A DNA stretch of 64,000 nt from an uncultured Lachnospiraceae bacterium (GTDB taxonomy: Bacteria; Bacillota; Clostridia; Lachnospirales; Lachnospiraceae), in NCBI GenBank assembly GCA_910576815.1, contig CAJTKA010000002.1, positions 62,001 to 126,000 of the forward strand. Reading direction: 5' to 3'. Shown in pieces: positions 1 to 8,024 of the stretch (positions within the stretch are counted from its first letter, which is position 1; every line of letters starts with the position of its first letter). The notes beneath the pieces are model-generated. The model did not search any database and was not told the origin of the DNA. It saw only the letters and a list, made by a program, of their open reading frames with translations. The position numbers and the translations under genes were made by a program.

Positions 1-302
1 TAATCATGAATGTTCTGAACGCTGAAGGAGTGTGTCAGGCATATTTTTGCCGCTTCCTCATATCCCAACGACATCATATAAGTATAACCGTCCGAAATAT
101 GCTTCATATGACTGACACCGAACTTTCTGCCAATATCATGAAGCAGTCCTAAGATATATGTTTTTTCAGCATCCATTCCACAAGCCGCCGCGATCTTTTC
201 CGCACAATGCGCCGCGACACGGCAATGGTCTGCCCACTGACCAGGGTTGCACGTTTCGGCTTCCGCCAAGAGTCTTTCTGCCTCTGTTCTTGTCGGTATC
301 AT
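1..302 (-). CDS. HD-domain hydrolase, partial (N-terminal part)
   Basis: The gene runs off the left edge, so only about 100 N-terminal codons are visible. I read it on the minus strand from an ATG at 302-300, preceded by GGAAGG about 9 nt upstream. The translation has a conserved His near residue 26, then GLLHDIGRKFG around residues 49-59 (the HD doublet), followed by KHISDGYTYM. These are hallmarks of the HD phosphohydrolase superfamily, whose members hydrolyse nucleotides or phosphoesters with a metal bound by the His and Asp residues. The substrate cannot be inferred, because the C-terminal half is outside the window. It is divergent from the metalloprotease gene to its right. Confidence 0.75.
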   Translation of the reverse strand, partial: MIPTRTEAERLLAEAETCNPGQWADHCRVAAHCAEKIAAACGMDAEKTYILGLLHDIGRKFGVSHMKHISDGYTYMMSLGYEEAAKICLTHSFSVQNIHD

Positions 303-493
303 GTTCTTTTCCTTCCACCATCATTTCGATTGTTTTCCTTCCACAAATCAAATAATTGATTTCTTAGCAAAGTATAGCATATTACGGGCATACTGTGTGA
401 ACTGATTTCCATTTCCCTGACGAAAGCCATTGCTAAAATTCTCAGAAACAGGTAAGATAATAAGCAGGATAATAGGCAAGAAAGGAAACTGTT

Positions 494-1402
494 ATGAATG
501 TAAAGAGCGTTTATTCTCCCGACGTATACAGAAAAATCATGACGGCGGAGCAGGAGAAAAAAGACGATATCTACCGTTACGAATTGATGCTCCCTTTTCA
601 GGGCAAATGGGACTGCTATCACATCCCCCTCAAAGCGCCCAGAGAAGGCGCATATGACATTATCATGGCGAATAACCGCCTGGGATTATTTGCGCCCTCC
701 AAAGTGAATGAAACGACAAAGCCCTGGATCGATGCCATTTCCGATCAAAATCTGTGGGATGCCTGTCAAAGCTCCATCGAAAACGCTTTGGAACGCTTTG
801 TCAACAAAGGAATCGAACTCAAAGTGCAGGAGTATCTCTTTTCCATTTTTCTGGCGAACCCTGACAATGCTTATACGAAAGCGAACGAGGGATATTGCGG
901 GGACGGCGGCATTCCGGGCTTTGTGATGGGATGGCTTATCCCTACTGCAAAAAACATCAAGAAACTCCCTGCCGCGCTTGCACATGAAACCAATCATAAT
1001 GTCCGATACCAGTATATCAAATGGACGAATGATGTCACGCTCGGCGAGATGCTTGTGGGGGAAGGGCTGGCAGAGAACTACGCTACAACAATCCATGGCG
1101 AAGCATTTCTCGGACCTTGGGTGAGCAAAACAGATCCTGAACTATTGCCGCTGATCAAAGAGAGCATCTATGACGGTCTGCATACCACAGGCTTTGAAAA
1201 TATCACCGCCTATTTATACGGCGATGAGATGGCAAGGATGCAAAACTTTCCTGAAGTGGGACTGCCCTACTGCGCAGGCTATGCCGTCGGGTATCATCTG
1301 ATCAAATATTACCTGCAAAAAACAGGAATTGGCATTGAGGAAGCTACGATTCTGCCTCACGATGAGATACTGAAAGAGGTGGAAGAATTTTGGACTATGT
1401 GA
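494..1402 (+). CDS. Putative zinc metalloprotease, DUF2268-like
   Basis: This is a 302-residue soluble protein with no signal peptide. It contains a HEXXH zinc-protease motif, HETNH at residues 164-168, followed about 25 residues later by GEGLAENY (residues 189-196), whose Glu could be the third zinc ligand. This layout fits the DUF2268 family of predicted zinc-dependent proteases, which are little characterised. The ATG start is preceded by AAGAAAGGAAAC. The next small gene begins 33 nt after its stop on the same strand, so the two are probably co-transcribed. The substrate is unknown. Family assignment rests on the motif spacing and overall resemblance, not on a search. Confidence 0.75.
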   Translation: MNVKSVYSPDVYRKIMTAEQEKKDDIYRYELMLPFQGKWDCYHIPLKAPREGAYDIIMANNRLGLFAPSKVNETTKPWIDAISDQNLWDACQSSIENALERFVNKGIELKVQEYLFSIFLANPDNAYTKANEGYCGDGGIPGFVMGWLIPTAKNIKKLPAALAHETNHNVRYQYIKWTNDVTLGEMLVGEGLAENYATTIHGEAFLGPWVSKTDPELLPLIKESIYDGLHTTGFENITAYLYGDEMARMQNFPEVGLPYCAGYAVGYHLIKYYLQKTGIGIEEATILPHDEILKEVEEFWTM

Positions 1403-1435
1403 CATTAAATCGAAAGTTAGAAAGAGAGGAAACCC

Positions 1436-1669
1436 ATGAACTATAAGTATATGAGAATACAGGGCAGAGATAACTCTTATATAACAAAGTATCCCAAAGG
1501 GGTATTCAGTCTTTGCTGGAATCTGATCAGAGATGAGCAATTGACAGACGAAGAAAAAGAGCTGTTTTTCAAACCTTATGATGTGGTTTATACAAATTTT
1601 GTGGGAACCATTGTTTATGAGGATACCTGGCAAATCGCCGTTCAGGTCAAAGACGGAAATATGAGATAA
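1436..1669 (+). CDS. Small hypothetical protein (77 aa)
   Basis: I do not recognise this 77-residue protein. It is soluble and rich in Tyr, Trp and charged residues, with no signal peptide or membrane segment. Support for it being a real gene comes from the strong AGAGAGGAAACCC ribosome binding site just before the ATG, its position 33 nt after the metalloprotease gene on the same strand, and a Rho-independent terminator about 65 nt after its stop. It probably forms a two-gene unit with the metalloprotease, but a shared function is only a guess. Confidence 0.6.
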   Translation: MNYKYMRIQGRDNSYITKYPKGVFSLCWNLIRDEQLTDEEKELFFKPYDVVYTNFVGTIVYEDTWQIAVQVKDGNMR

Positions 1670-1734
1670 ATGCTGGTTAAGGAAGGATGCTTTGCCTGAC
1701 CAAATTAAGGAAGATAATCAAAATTTTTACAAAA

Positions 1735-1772
1735 TAAAAAGAATTCATCAAAACAGATGAATCCTTTTTATT
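1735..1772. terminator. Bidirectional Rho-independent terminator
   Basis: An A-tract, then a stem pairing GAATTCATC with GATGAATCC (one mismatch) around the loop AAAACA, then a T-tract. The A/T tracts on both sides make it usable in either direction. It lies after the 77-aa gene on the plus strand and after the DUF3825 remnant on the minus strand. Confidence 0.75.
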
Positions 1773-1922
1773 TCAATAACAAAAAATGTTCAATAGGAAA
1801 AAATGGGTAAATTGAAATATATCATCAATAAAAATAGTATCGTCACTACTGTTAAATTATATTCTATAGAATATGAAAAGTCAAGGCTTTTTTCATATGA
1901 AATAAGATATTTAAACTGCCGT

Positions 1923-2531
1923 CTATGGTTTAAGCCATGCGCTGTCAGGTCTCGCAATCAATCTTGCATTATTATACGCCATATCTAAAGTAAGACAGGT
2001 ATGCCCCAAATATTGATTCCCAGCTTCATTTTTACTTACAACCAACGCTAAATCCGGTATACTTTCGCTGACTAGGCATATAGGAATCAACAATTGTATT
2101 CTCCCTTTATAATATTGCGGAACAGCAGTTTTATAATTTGCGTCAATCATATGTTTTGCACGTTTTACCGCTCCATCAAATAGCATTGTTTTATTCGGGC
2201 TTTCTCTTACTGCTTCCGGAATACGAAGAAAATTTACCGGATCTCCAAAAATATGGGGATATTGTGGAAAAATATCACAATTTGTGTCAAACACCAAAGA
2301 AGACGGATCATTAAAATAATTAGCCCTTTTGGGCCAATTCACTATCCCCATCATACTTAATTGATATGAAGTATAAAATCCATCTAAATACCATATTTGA
2401 CGATCTGGAATTTTATTTTTTGTAAAATACGTAAAAATCGGTTCATAATAAACTGTATATAATCCTGTATTAAACAACGAATACTCTTCTGCTTGAAATA
2501 TGTTATTCTCTTCTTGAAGTTTCTTCCTGTC
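1923..2531 (-). pseudogene. 5'-truncated DUF3825-domain protein
   Basis: On the minus strand an open frame runs from about 2531 to the stop at 1923. The protein contains FNTGLY near its start, WYLDGFYTSYQ in the middle, and a C-terminal stretch with YLGHTCLTLDMAYNNARLI. I associate this pattern with DUF3825, a domain often found at the C-terminus of longer proteins. The reading frame has an in-frame TAG at 2534-2532, exactly where recognisable IS30 transposase sequence begins, and there is no plausible ATG with a ribosome binding site; the first usable start would be a TTG at 2477. I infer that the N-terminal part of a larger gene was lost when the IS30 element arrived or decayed. The retained domain looks intact at its C-terminus. 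Confidence 0.65.
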
Positions 2532-3303
2532 CTACCTGCAACCAGACCTGCCCTGATTTTGTAAGGGAACGCTGCGACCGCCTCGATAAAGCTCCTTATG
2601 TCTGTAATGGATGCCCTGAGCAATAAACCACTGCACCATCGCCCATAAATACCGCTATGATGCAAGGTTCGCTGACAGGAAGTACCGGGAACTCCTTACC
2701 AGATCGTAACAAACCATCCTGAACTGGATATGTCTGTCAGGACTCTTTATACCTATCTGGATAACGGTCTCTTTACAGCAGGGAAAGGTACTCATGACCT
2801 TCTTTTTAAAACGTGAAAAACTCTTTCTCGCTTTCCTGATGAACCGCTGCACAAAGGGCGCCGTCCGCGCCGTATTCGACCGTCTGGAAAAGAAGCTTGG
2901 CACTTATGATTTCCTGTGCCTTTTTGGCATCCTCCTGACTGACAGGGGTTCTGAGTTCGGTGACCCTGATGCCCTGGAGACTGGCATAAACGGCATAGAA
3001 AGGTCAAACATCTATTATTGTGACCCCATGCGCAGCGGCCAGAAGGGCGGTGTGGAAAATGCCCATACCCTGCTCCGCATGGTACTGCCTAAAGGCACCA
3101 GTTTTGAATTCCTTACCCAGTGGGATGTGAACCTGATCGTAAACCGTATCAATTCCACTCCCCGGGAGAGCCTTTCAGGAAAAACACCCTATACTGCCGC
3201 ACTGGAAGTATACGGTGAAGATGTCCTGAAAGCACTTCAGCTTAGGCCGGTCGACCCTGATGAAGTCAACCTGACGCCTAAGCTGATCAAATATAACCGT
3301 TAA
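2520..3303 (+). mobile_element. Decayed IS30-family transposase remnant
   Basis: Pieces of an IS30-type transposase can be followed in order on the plus strand: a Cys-rich zinc-ribbon fragment (CPTCNQTCPDF, then APYVCNGC) at about 2527-2620, a fragment reading KYRELLT near 2680, a stretch reading QIVTNHPELDMS with TLYTYLDNG at about 2700-2775, and the DDE/integrase core from 2794 to the stop at 3303. The core keeps the second catalytic Asp (LTDRGSEFGDPDALE) and the Glu (GGVENAHTLLR). Frames shift and segments are missing between the fragments, including the region of the first catalytic Asp, so it cannot be active. The sequence after the stop (3304-3540) contains three copies of TGGAATTTA and may hold the worn right end of the element. 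Confidence 0.85.
2794..3303 (+). pseudogene. IS30 transposase C-terminal half, inactive
   Basis: This is the longest open part of the IS30 remnant, 169 codons. It matches the end of the IS30 transposase catalytic core: a KGAVRAVFDRLEKKLGTYDF region, TDRGSEFGDPDALE, YYCDPMRSGQKGG and the terminal LTPKLIKYN. The normal protein in this family is well over 400 residues. The missing N-terminal DNA-binding region and first catalytic Asp make it non-functional on its own. Confidence 0.85.
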
Positions 3304-3551
3304 CAATCTTACAAAACCTGCTGTCAGGATGGAATTCAGACTTTCACATTTTTACCATGCTGCCGGTGGAATTTAGTCCAACATACTCACTCTCCGGCGG
3401 TCTGTTTTCTATACCCGAAAATCAGATATTTTGCAAGAAGCTGTCTTAATTATAACAGAACCCCGGCATTTTGGCTCCAATAAATCTTGTAATTTCTATA
3501 AATTTTAAAGTGCAGTGGAATTTACTTCCGCATTGGAATTTAAATTTCAAG

Positions 3552-4247
3552 TCAGCTTTTATGTCTAACCGCCAGATACCCCATCTCGTCCTTCTCAATG
3601 GCGAGCACAAAAGGAAATTTGTTATATGCAATACACCGATAAAAATCAGCTTCCGGGAAGACGCTTTGTCTTTCCGGGTCAAAGAAATGTTCGCCGCCAT
3701 GATGCCTTAAGGCATTGACCCTCTGATCCATATCCGTAAATTCTCTGCCTTCCAGAATGCTCTTGATATACGCCGCGCACAGTTCATCCTCCAGCGCTAT
3801 TCTGACACCGCCGCTGCCCATGCTGACCAGTGAAACCGTCTGCGGCTGTCTGGAAATGATGTATTCAGCTACTGCCCTCGCATTGACAAGGCTTCCTGTG
3901 ATGATCTCATCCGCGTGGACGACATTGACGATTCCCTGCGTTCCCGCGCTGGTGGTGTGAATGATCGTTTTTCCCGCCACATCCTCTTTCCGAATGGAAG
4001 ACGGTGAATTGCCATAATCGAATCCTTCGCACTTTATGCCTTTCCGCTCGCCAATCAGTATACTGTCCTTGATACGGTCTCTGAGGGAAAATGCTTCCTC
4101 GATCGTTCCCACGGGACGAATCAGCTTCACATCCATATCATACAGATAGCATTCCAAAGAAAACGCCCTGAAAACATCAATGATAACGGTCAGCCCTTCC
4201 GCCTGTTTCGCTCCTTCCAGTAACTGCAGCATATTGATATCATACAT
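3552..4247 (-). CDS. comB: 2-phosphosulfolactate phosphatase family protein (ComB-like)
   Basis: The 231-residue protein has the features of the ComB family: VIIDVFRAFS near the N-terminus, GERKGIKCEGFDYGNSP around residues 67-83, HTTSAGTQGI near residue 97 and MGSGG...EDELCAAYI. ComB removes phosphate from 2-phosphosulfolactate in coenzyme M synthesis in methanogens. Homologues are common in bacteria that do not make coenzyme M, where sulfolactate formation or another phosphoester substrate is possible. No other sulfolactate genes are visible nearby. The ATG is preceded by GAAAGGAATAAAG. It follows the membrane-protein gene at 4312 by 64 nt on the same strand and could be the last gene of the nrd transcription unit. 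Confidence 0.85.
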   Translation of the reverse strand: MYDINMLQLLEGAKQAEGLTVIIDVFRAFSLECYLYDMDVKLIRPVGTIEEAFSLRDRIKDSILIGERKGIKCEGFDYGNSPSSIRKEDVAGKTIIHTTSAGTQGIVNVVHADEIITGSLVNARAVAEYIISRQPQTVSLVSMGSGGVRIALEDELCAAYIKSILEGREFTDMDQRVNALRHHGGEHFFDPERQSVFPEADFYRCIAYNKFPFVLAIEKDEMGYLAVRHKS

Positions 4248-4311
4248 ATGGCTTTATTCCTTTCGCTAATTGATTCTCCGACATGGAGGTAACTATGAAA
4301 AAACCGCTCTT

Positions 4312-4791
4312 TTATTTTTTCATTATCCGATTCCTGTGCTGCAAATGAATGCCAATGTGCCCGATGCCAAGGATCATCACGCTAATCAGCAGAAATATAT
4401 TTCTTCCGTAAATACCCAGCAGGAAAAAAGCGCAGACCGGAAGGGTCGCGCCCGCCACGGGAACGCCGCAGAGACTGCTGTAAAAATCGGACATTTTCTT
4501 TTCACTCTTAAAATACCGAATCCAATACACTTCATACAGCAGCATCAGCACAAAGGAAAGCAGCAGCCAAATACTCCACAACGAATCAAGTCTGATATTG
4601 AAATCGGAAAAAATCAATGCGCAGCAGCATACAAGAACCTCTCCGATCCTCTCAAACCCCTGCAGCACCTTATTTTCTTTGACAACATATTCTTCATATC
4701 CGAGCGGTTTATGTTTTGCCCAGATGCCATTGGGAATGAACAACATCAAAAGATAAATAAGTCCTACATAAGAAAATCCAAAATGAAACAT
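4312..4791 (-). CDS. Hypothetical membrane protein with about five TM segments
   Basis: I do not recognise this family. The start at ATG 4791-4789 is chosen because AAGGAG sits 8 nt before it; a longer in-frame start to 4827 would place the ribosome binding site inside the gene. The 159-residue product has about five hydrophobic segments (roughly residues 5-22, 47-65, 76-96, 107-128 and 132-150) with short basic or acidic loops. It is likely an integral inner-membrane protein. It lies 50 nt downstream of nrdG in the same direction, but nothing links it to ribonucleotide reduction. Confidence 0.65.
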   Translation of the reverse strand: MFHFGFSYVGLIYLLMLFIPNGIWAKHKPLGYEEYVVKENKVLQGFERIGEVLVCCCALIFSDFNIRLDSLWSIWLLLSFVLMLLYEVYWIRYFKSEKKMSDFYSSLCGVPVAGATLPVCAFFLLGIYGRNIFLLISVMILGIGHIGIHLQHRNRIMKK

Positions 4792-4841
4792 AATTGCAAT
4801 CTCCTTCTTTACAAGGATTTCTTTCACAGCACGAAATCATC

Positions 4842-5372
4842 CTACTGCAAAGACTCCTCCCACAGCACGACTTGTCCCTGCCGCAAAGATGCCTGCACAT
4901 CGATGATCCGCTGATTCTCCGAACCCCGAAACCGCAGGCTGATGTTTTTCTTTGCCTGAATAAATTCCCCGTCCACGATGATATCCAAATAAGACAGGAA
5001 CTCCTTCATATCCTCCCACTTTTTGCAGAAGTCGTCCAGAATGTCCCTGTCAAAAAGATAGCCCGTATAACACCAAATATCCTTATGCGGAAAACGCGCC
5101 TTCACTTTTCTTAAAAAAGGAAGAAGCGCCGTCCAGTTTGCGTATTCCAAAGGCTCCCCGCCAAGCAGCGTCAGCCCCGCGATATGATCCGGGGAAAGCG
5201 CCGTAAGGAGCTCGTCTGCCACCGCTTCCGTAAAGGGCTGCCCATACTGAAAATCCCAGGTCTCGGGATTAAAACAGCCCTCACAGTGGTGCGTACAGCC
5301 GCTGACAAAAAGCGTCACCCGCACCCCCGGACCGTCCGCGATATCGCATTTCTTTATTTCTCCAAAGTTCAT
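4842..5372 (-). CDS. nrdG: Anaerobic ribonucleotide reductase activating protein
   Basis: NrdG is a radical-SAM enzyme that uses a [4Fe-4S] cluster and S-adenosylmethionine to create the glycyl radical on NrdD. The 176-residue protein has the radical-SAM cysteines as C26-x3-C30-x2-C33 (CTHHCEGC) and the SAM-binding GGEP at residues 71-74. Its size is normal for the family. The ATG overlaps the stop of nrdD by 4 nt, showing translational coupling, and the two proteins act as a pair. Confidence 0.97.
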   Translation of the reverse strand: MNFGEIKKCDIADGPGVRVTLFVSGCTHHCEGCFNPETWDFQYGQPFTEAVADELLTALSPDHIAGLTLLGGEPLEYANWTALLPFLRKVKARFPHKDIWCYTGYLFDRDILDDFCKKWEDMKEFLSYLDIIVDGEFIQAKKNISLRFRGSENQRIIDVQASLRQGQVVLWEESLQ

Positions 5373-7531
5373 AAGTGAAGAACCCTTTCCTTGATTTCCT
5401 GTGTGCGCCCCTGATTCCAGAACTGCGTGCCGATATACCCGCAGGTGCGCCTCGCCACATTCATCTTATCCTGGTCGGTATTGCCACAGTTAGGGCACTT
5501 CCAGATCAATTTCCCGTCCGTGTCCTCCACGATCTCGATTTCTCCGTGGTAATCGCAGGCCTGACAGTAATCGCTCTTGGTATTTAACTCCGCGTACATG
5601 ATATTATCGTAAATATACTGCATCAAAGAGAGCACCGCATCCAGATTGTTTTCCATGTTCGGCACTTCCACATAACTGATGGCGCCGCCGGGAGAAAGCT
5701 CCTGAAACTGCGACTCAAATTTCAGCTTATCAAAAGCATTGATATCCTCTGTCACATGAACGTGGTAACTGTTGGTGATATAATTCTTATCCGTCACGCC
5801 TTCGATGATGCCAAAGCGCTGCTGTAAACACTTCGCAAACTTATAAGTTGTGGACTCCAAGGGCGTACCGTAGAGACTGAAATCTATGTTGGTCTCCTCC
5901 CGCCACTCCTTGCAGGCATTGTTCAGATACTGCATCACCTTGAGGGCAAAAGGCGTCGCCTCGAGATCGGTATGACTTTTGCCCGTCATATAACGGGTGC
6001 ACTCGCACAGCCCCGCATAGCCGAGGGAAATGGTGGAATAACCGTCATAGAGAAGCTTGTCGATCGTTTCCCCTTTTTTCAATCTGGCAAGCGCGCCGTT
6101 CTGCCACAGGATCGGCGCAGCATCCGACAATGTTCCTTTGAGCCTGTTGTGTCTTGCCATCAGCGCCCGCCTGCAAAGCTCCAGACGCTCGTCCATGATC
6201 TTCCAGAAGCGTTCCATGTCCCGTCCCGACGAACAGGCTGCATCCACCAGATTCAAAGTGACCACGCCCTGATTGAATCTGCCATAAAACTTCGGCTGGT
6301 CGTTCTCATCGTGATACACGGTAAGGAAGGAACGGCAGCCCATACAGGTATAGCAGTTGCCATCCTTTAACTGTTTCATGATTTTTTCTGAAATATAGTC
6401 AGGCACCATGCGTTTTGCCGTGCACTCTGCCGCCAATTTCGTCAGATACCAATATTTTGTGCCTTCACGGACATTGTCCTCCTCCAGCACATAAATCAGC
6501 TTAGGGAAAGCCGGGGTGATATAGACGCCCTTCTCGTTCTTGACACCGCGGATGCGCTGGCTCAACATCTCCTCAATAATCATCGCCAAATCGTCCCGCA
6601 ACTGTCCCTCGGGAACCTCGTCAATATACATGAATACCGTGATAAAAGGCGCCTGTCCGTTGGTAGTCATCAGCGTGATCACCTGATATTGAATGATCTG
6701 CACACCCTGTTTGATCTCATCCTTTACGCGCCTCTCAGCAATCGCGTTGATCTGTTCATCGGTAGCGTCTACGCACATTTCCCGCATCTCCGCGCGCACT
6801 TTTTCACGGAATTTTTCTCTGCTCACATTGACAAAAGGAGCAAGATGGGACAGGGAAATGCTCTGTCCCCCGTACTGACAGCTGGCAATCTGCGCGATGC
6901 TCTGCGTCGCTACATTACAGGCCGTGGAAAAGCTCTTTGGCGTGTCGATCATGGTCTCACTGATCACAGTGCCATTTTGCAGCATATCTTCCAAATTGAC
7001 CAGACAGCAGTTGTGCATATGCTGGGCAAAATAGTCCGCATCATGGAAATGGATCACGCCCTGCTCGTGCGCCTCCACGATATCCGGTGGCAGCAGGAAG
7101 CGCTTGGTGATATCCTTACTGACTTCCCCCGCCATATAATCCCGCTGTACACTGTTGACCGTGGGATTTTTATTGGAATTTTCCTGTTTGACTTCCTCGT
7201 TATTACACTCTAACAGACTTAAGATCTGCTCGTCCGTGGAATTGGATTTGCGCACAAGCGCTCTCTTATAGCGATAGGTGATATAATTTCTGGAAATGGT
7301 GTATGCCCGGTACTTCATCAGCTGGTTCTCCACCATATCCTGAATCTCCTCCACGCTGGGAGCCCTTCTCATCTCCTCACAATGATCGGCAACTACAGAG
7401 GCGATCTCGTCGATCTCCTCCTCCGACAGCCTGTCTTCTTCCTGCACGCTGTTGTTTGCCTTTCTGATCGCCGCCACGATCTTCTTTAAGTCAAAATTGA
7501 CCTCCACGCCGCTTCTCTTAATGATCTTCAT
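5369..7531 (-). CDS. nrdD: Anaerobic ribonucleoside-triphosphate reductase
   Basis: NrdD reduces ribonucleoside triphosphates to deoxyribonucleotides without oxygen. The 720-residue protein begins with an ATP-cone domain (about residues 1-90), which senses dATP/ATP, followed by the ten-stranded barrel. The C-terminal zinc site has Cys 656, 659, 679 and 682, and the glycyl radical residue is G698 within RRTCGY. The gene is followed without a gap by nrdG, its activase. Upstream lies a promoter overlapped by an NrdR-like box, consistent with control by the NrdR repressor. All key residues are present. Confidence 0.98.
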   Translation of the reverse strand: MKIIKRSGVEVNFDLKKIVAAIRKANNSVQEEDRLSEEEIDEIASVVADHCEEMRRAPSVEEIQDMVENQLMKYRAYTISRNYITYRYKRALVRKSNSTDEQILSLLECNNEEVKQENSNKNPTVNSVQRDYMAGEVSKDITKRFLLPPDIVEAHEQGVIHFHDADYFAQHMHNCCLVNLEDMLQNGTVISETMIDTPKSFSTACNVATQSIAQIASCQYGGQSISLSHLAPFVNVSREKFREKVRAEMREMCVDATDEQINAIAERRVKDEIKQGVQIIQYQVITLMTTNGQAPFITVFMYIDEVPEGQLRDDLAMIIEEMLSQRIRGVKNEKGVYITPAFPKLIYVLEEDNVREGTKYWYLTKLAAECTAKRMVPDYISEKIMKQLKDGNCYTCMGCRSFLTVYHDENDQPKFYGRFNQGVVTLNLVDAACSSGRDMERFWKIMDERLELCRRALMARHNRLKGTLSDAAPILWQNGALARLKKGETIDKLLYDGYSTISLGYAGLCECTRYMTGKSHTDLEATPFALKVMQYLNNACKEWREETNIDFSLYGTPLESTTYKFAKCLQQRFGIIEGVTDKNYITNSYHVHVTEDINAFDKLKFESQFQELSPGGAISYVEVPNMENNLDAVLSLMQYIYDNIMYAELNTKSDYCQACDYHGEIEIVEDTDGKLIWKCPNCGNTDQDKMNVARRTCGYIGTQFWNQGRTQEIKERVLHL

Positions 7532-7608
7532 TCCGTAACGCCCCCATATTTCCTTTGCTAAAATACCCCAACATCCTGTATGTCTATTCTGCCATTACCC
7601 CGCTGCAC

Positions 7609-7645
7609 GTACTATATATTGTATCATGGCAAAATATTATGTCAA
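7609..7645 (-). promoter_or_regulatory. nrdD promoter with overlapping NrdR-like box
   Basis: On the minus strand, -35 TTGACA (7645-7640), a 16-nt spacer and -10 TACAAT (7623-7618). The -10 lies inside ATACAATATATAGTAC (7624-7609), which matches the palindromic NrdR box consensus in its central 12 positions. A weaker second copy (7644-7629, TGACATAATATTTTGC) covers the -35, two helical turns away. NrdR represses ribonucleotide reductase genes when dATP is high. The leader to the nrdD ATG is about 75 nt. The rest of 7646-7833 shows nothing I can assign. Confidence 0.75.
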
Positions 7646-7833
7646 GTTGTTGTGGTATTTATTTTATGAAAATCCCAAGAAATAATACTTAGTCGGTTTA
7701 TCCTTTTCTGTTATCTTTCATTTCCACATGACAGCACTAATAGTACACTGGTCGGAACCTGTTGTTTTTTCCATGTTACCGTCTGTTCTCCATTCAGGAA
7801 ACGCTCGCAATCGTCCGCATCTGCTGATACAAG

Positions 7834-7862
7834 AAAAAGGCCCCGCATCTGCGAAGCCTTTC
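7834..7862 (-). terminator. Terminator of the tRNA-Thr unit
   Basis: On the minus strand a GC-rich stem pairs AAAGGC with GCCTTT, with inner CGC/GCG pairs, and runs into a T-tract. It lies 12 nt after the tRNA, so it should end that short transcript. Confidence 0.75.
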
Positions 7863-7873
7863 AAATTGGCAAA

Positions 7874-7946
7874 AGCTGGAAAAGGGACTCGAACCCTCGA
7901 CCTACTGATTACGAATCAGTTGCGCTACCAACTGCGCTATTCCAGC
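7874..7946 (-). tRNA. tRNA-Thr (anticodon CGT)
   Basis: The minus strand folds into a standard cloverleaf. The acceptor stem pairs GCTGGAA with TTCCAGC, the anticodon stem pairs ACTGA with TCAGT around the loop TTCGTAA (anticodon CGT, reading ACG), and the T arm has GGTTCGAGTCC. The 3' CCA is not encoded. It has its own promoter and terminator, so it is a single-gene unit. Confidence 0.95.
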
Positions 7947-7966
7947 TTATTCCTGCAACAATGACT

Positions 7967-7995
7967 ATTATATGATGGAACGCATCATTTTGCAA
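7967..7995 (-). promoter_or_regulatory. Promoter of tRNA-Thr
   Basis: Minus strand: -35 TTGCAA (7995-7990), 17-nt spacer, consensus -10 TATAAT (7972-7967). The start point would be about 15 nt before the tRNA. Confidence 0.8.
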
Positions 7996-8024
7996 GAGAT
8001 TTTTCAAGAAAATCCACGGTTTTT

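Noticed and set aside
4270..4914. Plus-strand frame of 214 codons opposite the membrane-protein gene
   Set aside because: The minus-strand frame has a proper ribosome binding site and membrane pattern; the plus frame has neither.
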